From Lethocerus indicus (lineage: Eukaryota > Arthropoda > Insecta > Hemiptera > Belostomatidae), in NCBI GenBank assembly GCA_019843655.1, contig JACDQD010000004.1:15128001-15192000 (forward strand): a DNA stretch of 64,000 nt. Reading direction: 5' to 3'. The position numbers and the translations under genes were made by a program. Within the stretch, counting starts at the first letter, position 1. Every line of letters starts with the position of its first letter. Below the pieces are notes generated by a model, which ran no database searches, was not told the DNA's origin, and was given only the letters and a program-made list of their open reading frames with translations. Positions 62,075-64,000 of this stretch are shown here, piece after piece.

Positions 62075-63830
62075 AAACAAAAATATTAAAACTATATACG
62101 AGAATACATTTTAAATTATTGATTAACACAGTCTACATCGTTTATTCAACAAGTAGGTTTAAAAAAACAGAATGATGTACCTTCAATTAATATAATAATA
62201 TGAGAATTAACATGAGCTTTCTCCTATAAATGAAATTTAAAGTAATGCTGGATGTATGTGAGTGCATGTAAACCTATTAATAGATTCAGGCAATACGAAT
62301 CCCTTAAACCCTAAACCAGATCAAACTGTTAAACTATCAGTAGTAAGTTTAAAACAAGTTAACAAAGCCAGTATAATCCCTGTAGTTCGAACTGAGATTT
62401 GTTTTCCCTTTACACTAATTAATGGGGTGACATTCTAATTAATGTAAGGTGACTCGTATGTAAGATTAGAGCTGCTAAGATTAACACAGTTATCCATAGT
62501 CGGCTCCTTTATTTAAACTACCGAAACTTATTTTACATTATGATACTATCGCCGATGTTAAATATAATTAAAACACGAGTAAATAACAAACGGACAATAA
62601 ATCAGTAATATTTTATGTAAAAAAGCAGCTAAGATAGTCATAATGTGAAAAAGAAATAGTATATTAATACTACACAATAAAACATACTAAATATAAATAA
62701 CAAAACTGATTTATCGTGTGACAACCGCCAAGACGCGTTTATGAAAAATTCCCCGCAGGCAATAAGTACATAATATACATGCATCGCTATTGTAGTTTAT
62801 AATATAGGCCAATTGTCTTACAATATAGTTCTTGTCCATCACACGGTTCACCCTAGTATTGGCAAAAAACCAAGTAGTACGTGTGAAATGTCTATGCGAG
62901 CCAGATAAACCCATTGTTGTTGAAAATAACCTAATACCAATTAATAAGAACCCGATGGCTCTGGCAACTTCGCCCGGTAGCAACAGATTTCATCACACTT
63001 GCCTCTCGCTAGACCCCAAACAGGTACAACAACTCACCGCGAACACTTTGGCATCCAGAACTCGGAGAGCGCACAAGTCGACAAGTCAGTTTATAAATTA
63101 AAGGAGAGTTACGCTTTTAACTATTTCCTTGAAATTAATGTAACAGAATACTTCCCGTTCGGCATAAACTATTATGGCGCGTTGCATATAACACAGTATC
63201 ATGATACCTAATCCAGGTAAGTCATCCTTTTAATCATAACTATTTAAGGTAGAAAAGAAACGTATAGTCGGACGGAGGTCGTCCTTTCTGGTAGGTGGAA
63301 ATCAAGGAAATGGCGGCATATTGTACCGAGGGTTTATGGCATAGGGTAGTTCAATTAATATAAACGGAATGGATTTTATTTATTTAAGAAGGGTATATTA
63401 CAACGCTTACGTTCGACGAGAGATTCGAGAATATCCGTTATTTACATTAAAGAGTGGAGGTGCAGCAAAACTGCAGTACTGCTCAGACAGATAGGCGGCA
63501 GTGCTATCCTTCAGATATACGAAGACTAATCCGAAGTCTTAGATTATCTAAATCGGGTTATCGAGCCACCTTCGAAGCAGATAAAAAGGTCAAAAGAAAA
63601 TCATCCCCCGGACGGGTGAAATAAGTGAGAGAGCGAACATAAGATACGATCCACTATTCCAGACGGTGCTACAGGGACACAATAATACAGTGGTGTGTGA
63701 TAAGAATGGGGCCGCATCCTATATATACGCTGGAGGCCTCAGCCAATTTATCAACGGTACCCCTCCCCTTCCCGAGGCACAACCTCCACTCAGGGATTTA
63801 CACCTGGCATCTCTCTCCCACACACCGCCC
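62075..63830. other. Presumed upstream Camta intron, nothing recognised
   Basis: The expected exon with the CG-1 start (RWNT motif) was looked for on the minus strand and not found. Open frames at 62.7-63.1 kb overlap on both strands and have no CG-1 features. Confidence 0.45.
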
Positions 63831-63836
63831 CTCCGC

Positions 63837-63837
<1 letters not shown>

Positions 63838-63877
<40 letters not shown>
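63838..63877. repeat. (TA)n microsatellite
   Basis: About 20 TA units in otherwise GC-rich sequence near the right edge. Confidence 0.94.
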
Positions 63878-63879
<2 letters not shown>

Positions 63880-64000
63880 CCGGCCGACAGCGCTCTCTCA
63901 ACACGGCGGCGGCCACCTACTTAGCCTAATCTATATCTAATGGATCGCCGGGAAGTGATTGCCGCCTCCCCCTATATACTTAATAATGCATAAACGCAAC

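Noticed and set aside
62711..63101. Overlapping frames on both strands near 62.7-63.1 kb as the missing CG-1 exon
   Set aside because: No RWNT or related CG-1 residues and no phase-0 donor in the right place.

Overview
This is a eukaryotic nuclear window with spliced genes, no operons and no bacterial signals. It most likely comes from an arthropod, probably an insect with DNA methylation. The evidence is a single CAMTA gene of animal type, introns from about fifty bases to a few kilobases, many (AT)n, (CT)n and (CA)n microsatellites, decayed Ty3/gypsy and LINE remnants, and a sharply bounded CpG-poor domain like those left by germline gene-body methylation. I cannot name the species.

Layout. 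1-24.9 kb: CpG-normal, essentially non-coding DNA with microsatellites, a gypsy reverse-transcriptase relic (about 17.3-17.6 kb), a LINE 3' end (about 21.4-22.1 kb) and a SINE-like insertion with an 11-bp target duplication (24.3-24.6 kb). 25.4-28.2 kb, plus strand: a three-exon gene for an unrecognised two-pass membrane protein of about 347 residues, with a luminal or extracellular cysteine-bearing loop and a tail carrying three R-R-x-S phosphorylation motifs. 28.3-42.5 kb: very AT-rich, CpG-poor, no clear coding sequence. It is interrupted by a CpG-containing island with clustered CCAAT boxes (31.8-32.35 kb), a MITE-like inverted repeat (32.77-33.11 kb) and a tandem array of about 110-bp units dense in nuclear-receptor half-sites (33.15-33.47 kb).

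42.5-62.1 kb, minus strand: the calmodulin-binding transcription activator gene (Camta). I reconstructed 28 consecutive coding exons by splice sites and phase. They join without a frame break into 1,405 residues plus a stop, covering most of the CG-1 DNA-binding domain, TIG domain, ankyrin repeats and IQ motifs. The first coding exon(s), encoding the start of CG-1, lie beyond the right edge or are not recognisable. Two introns need GC donors. A second CpG-containing island inside one intron (46.1-46.7 kb) carries a palindromic CCAAT pair and an open frame that would splice in phase to the C-terminal exons: a candidate internal promoter for a short, IQ-only isoform.

Taken together, the window holds one well-supported transcription factor gene, one unrecognised membrane-protein gene, and a methylation-like CpG landscape whose two islands look like promoters. 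All coordinates were derived by reading the sequence, without alignment or transcript data.
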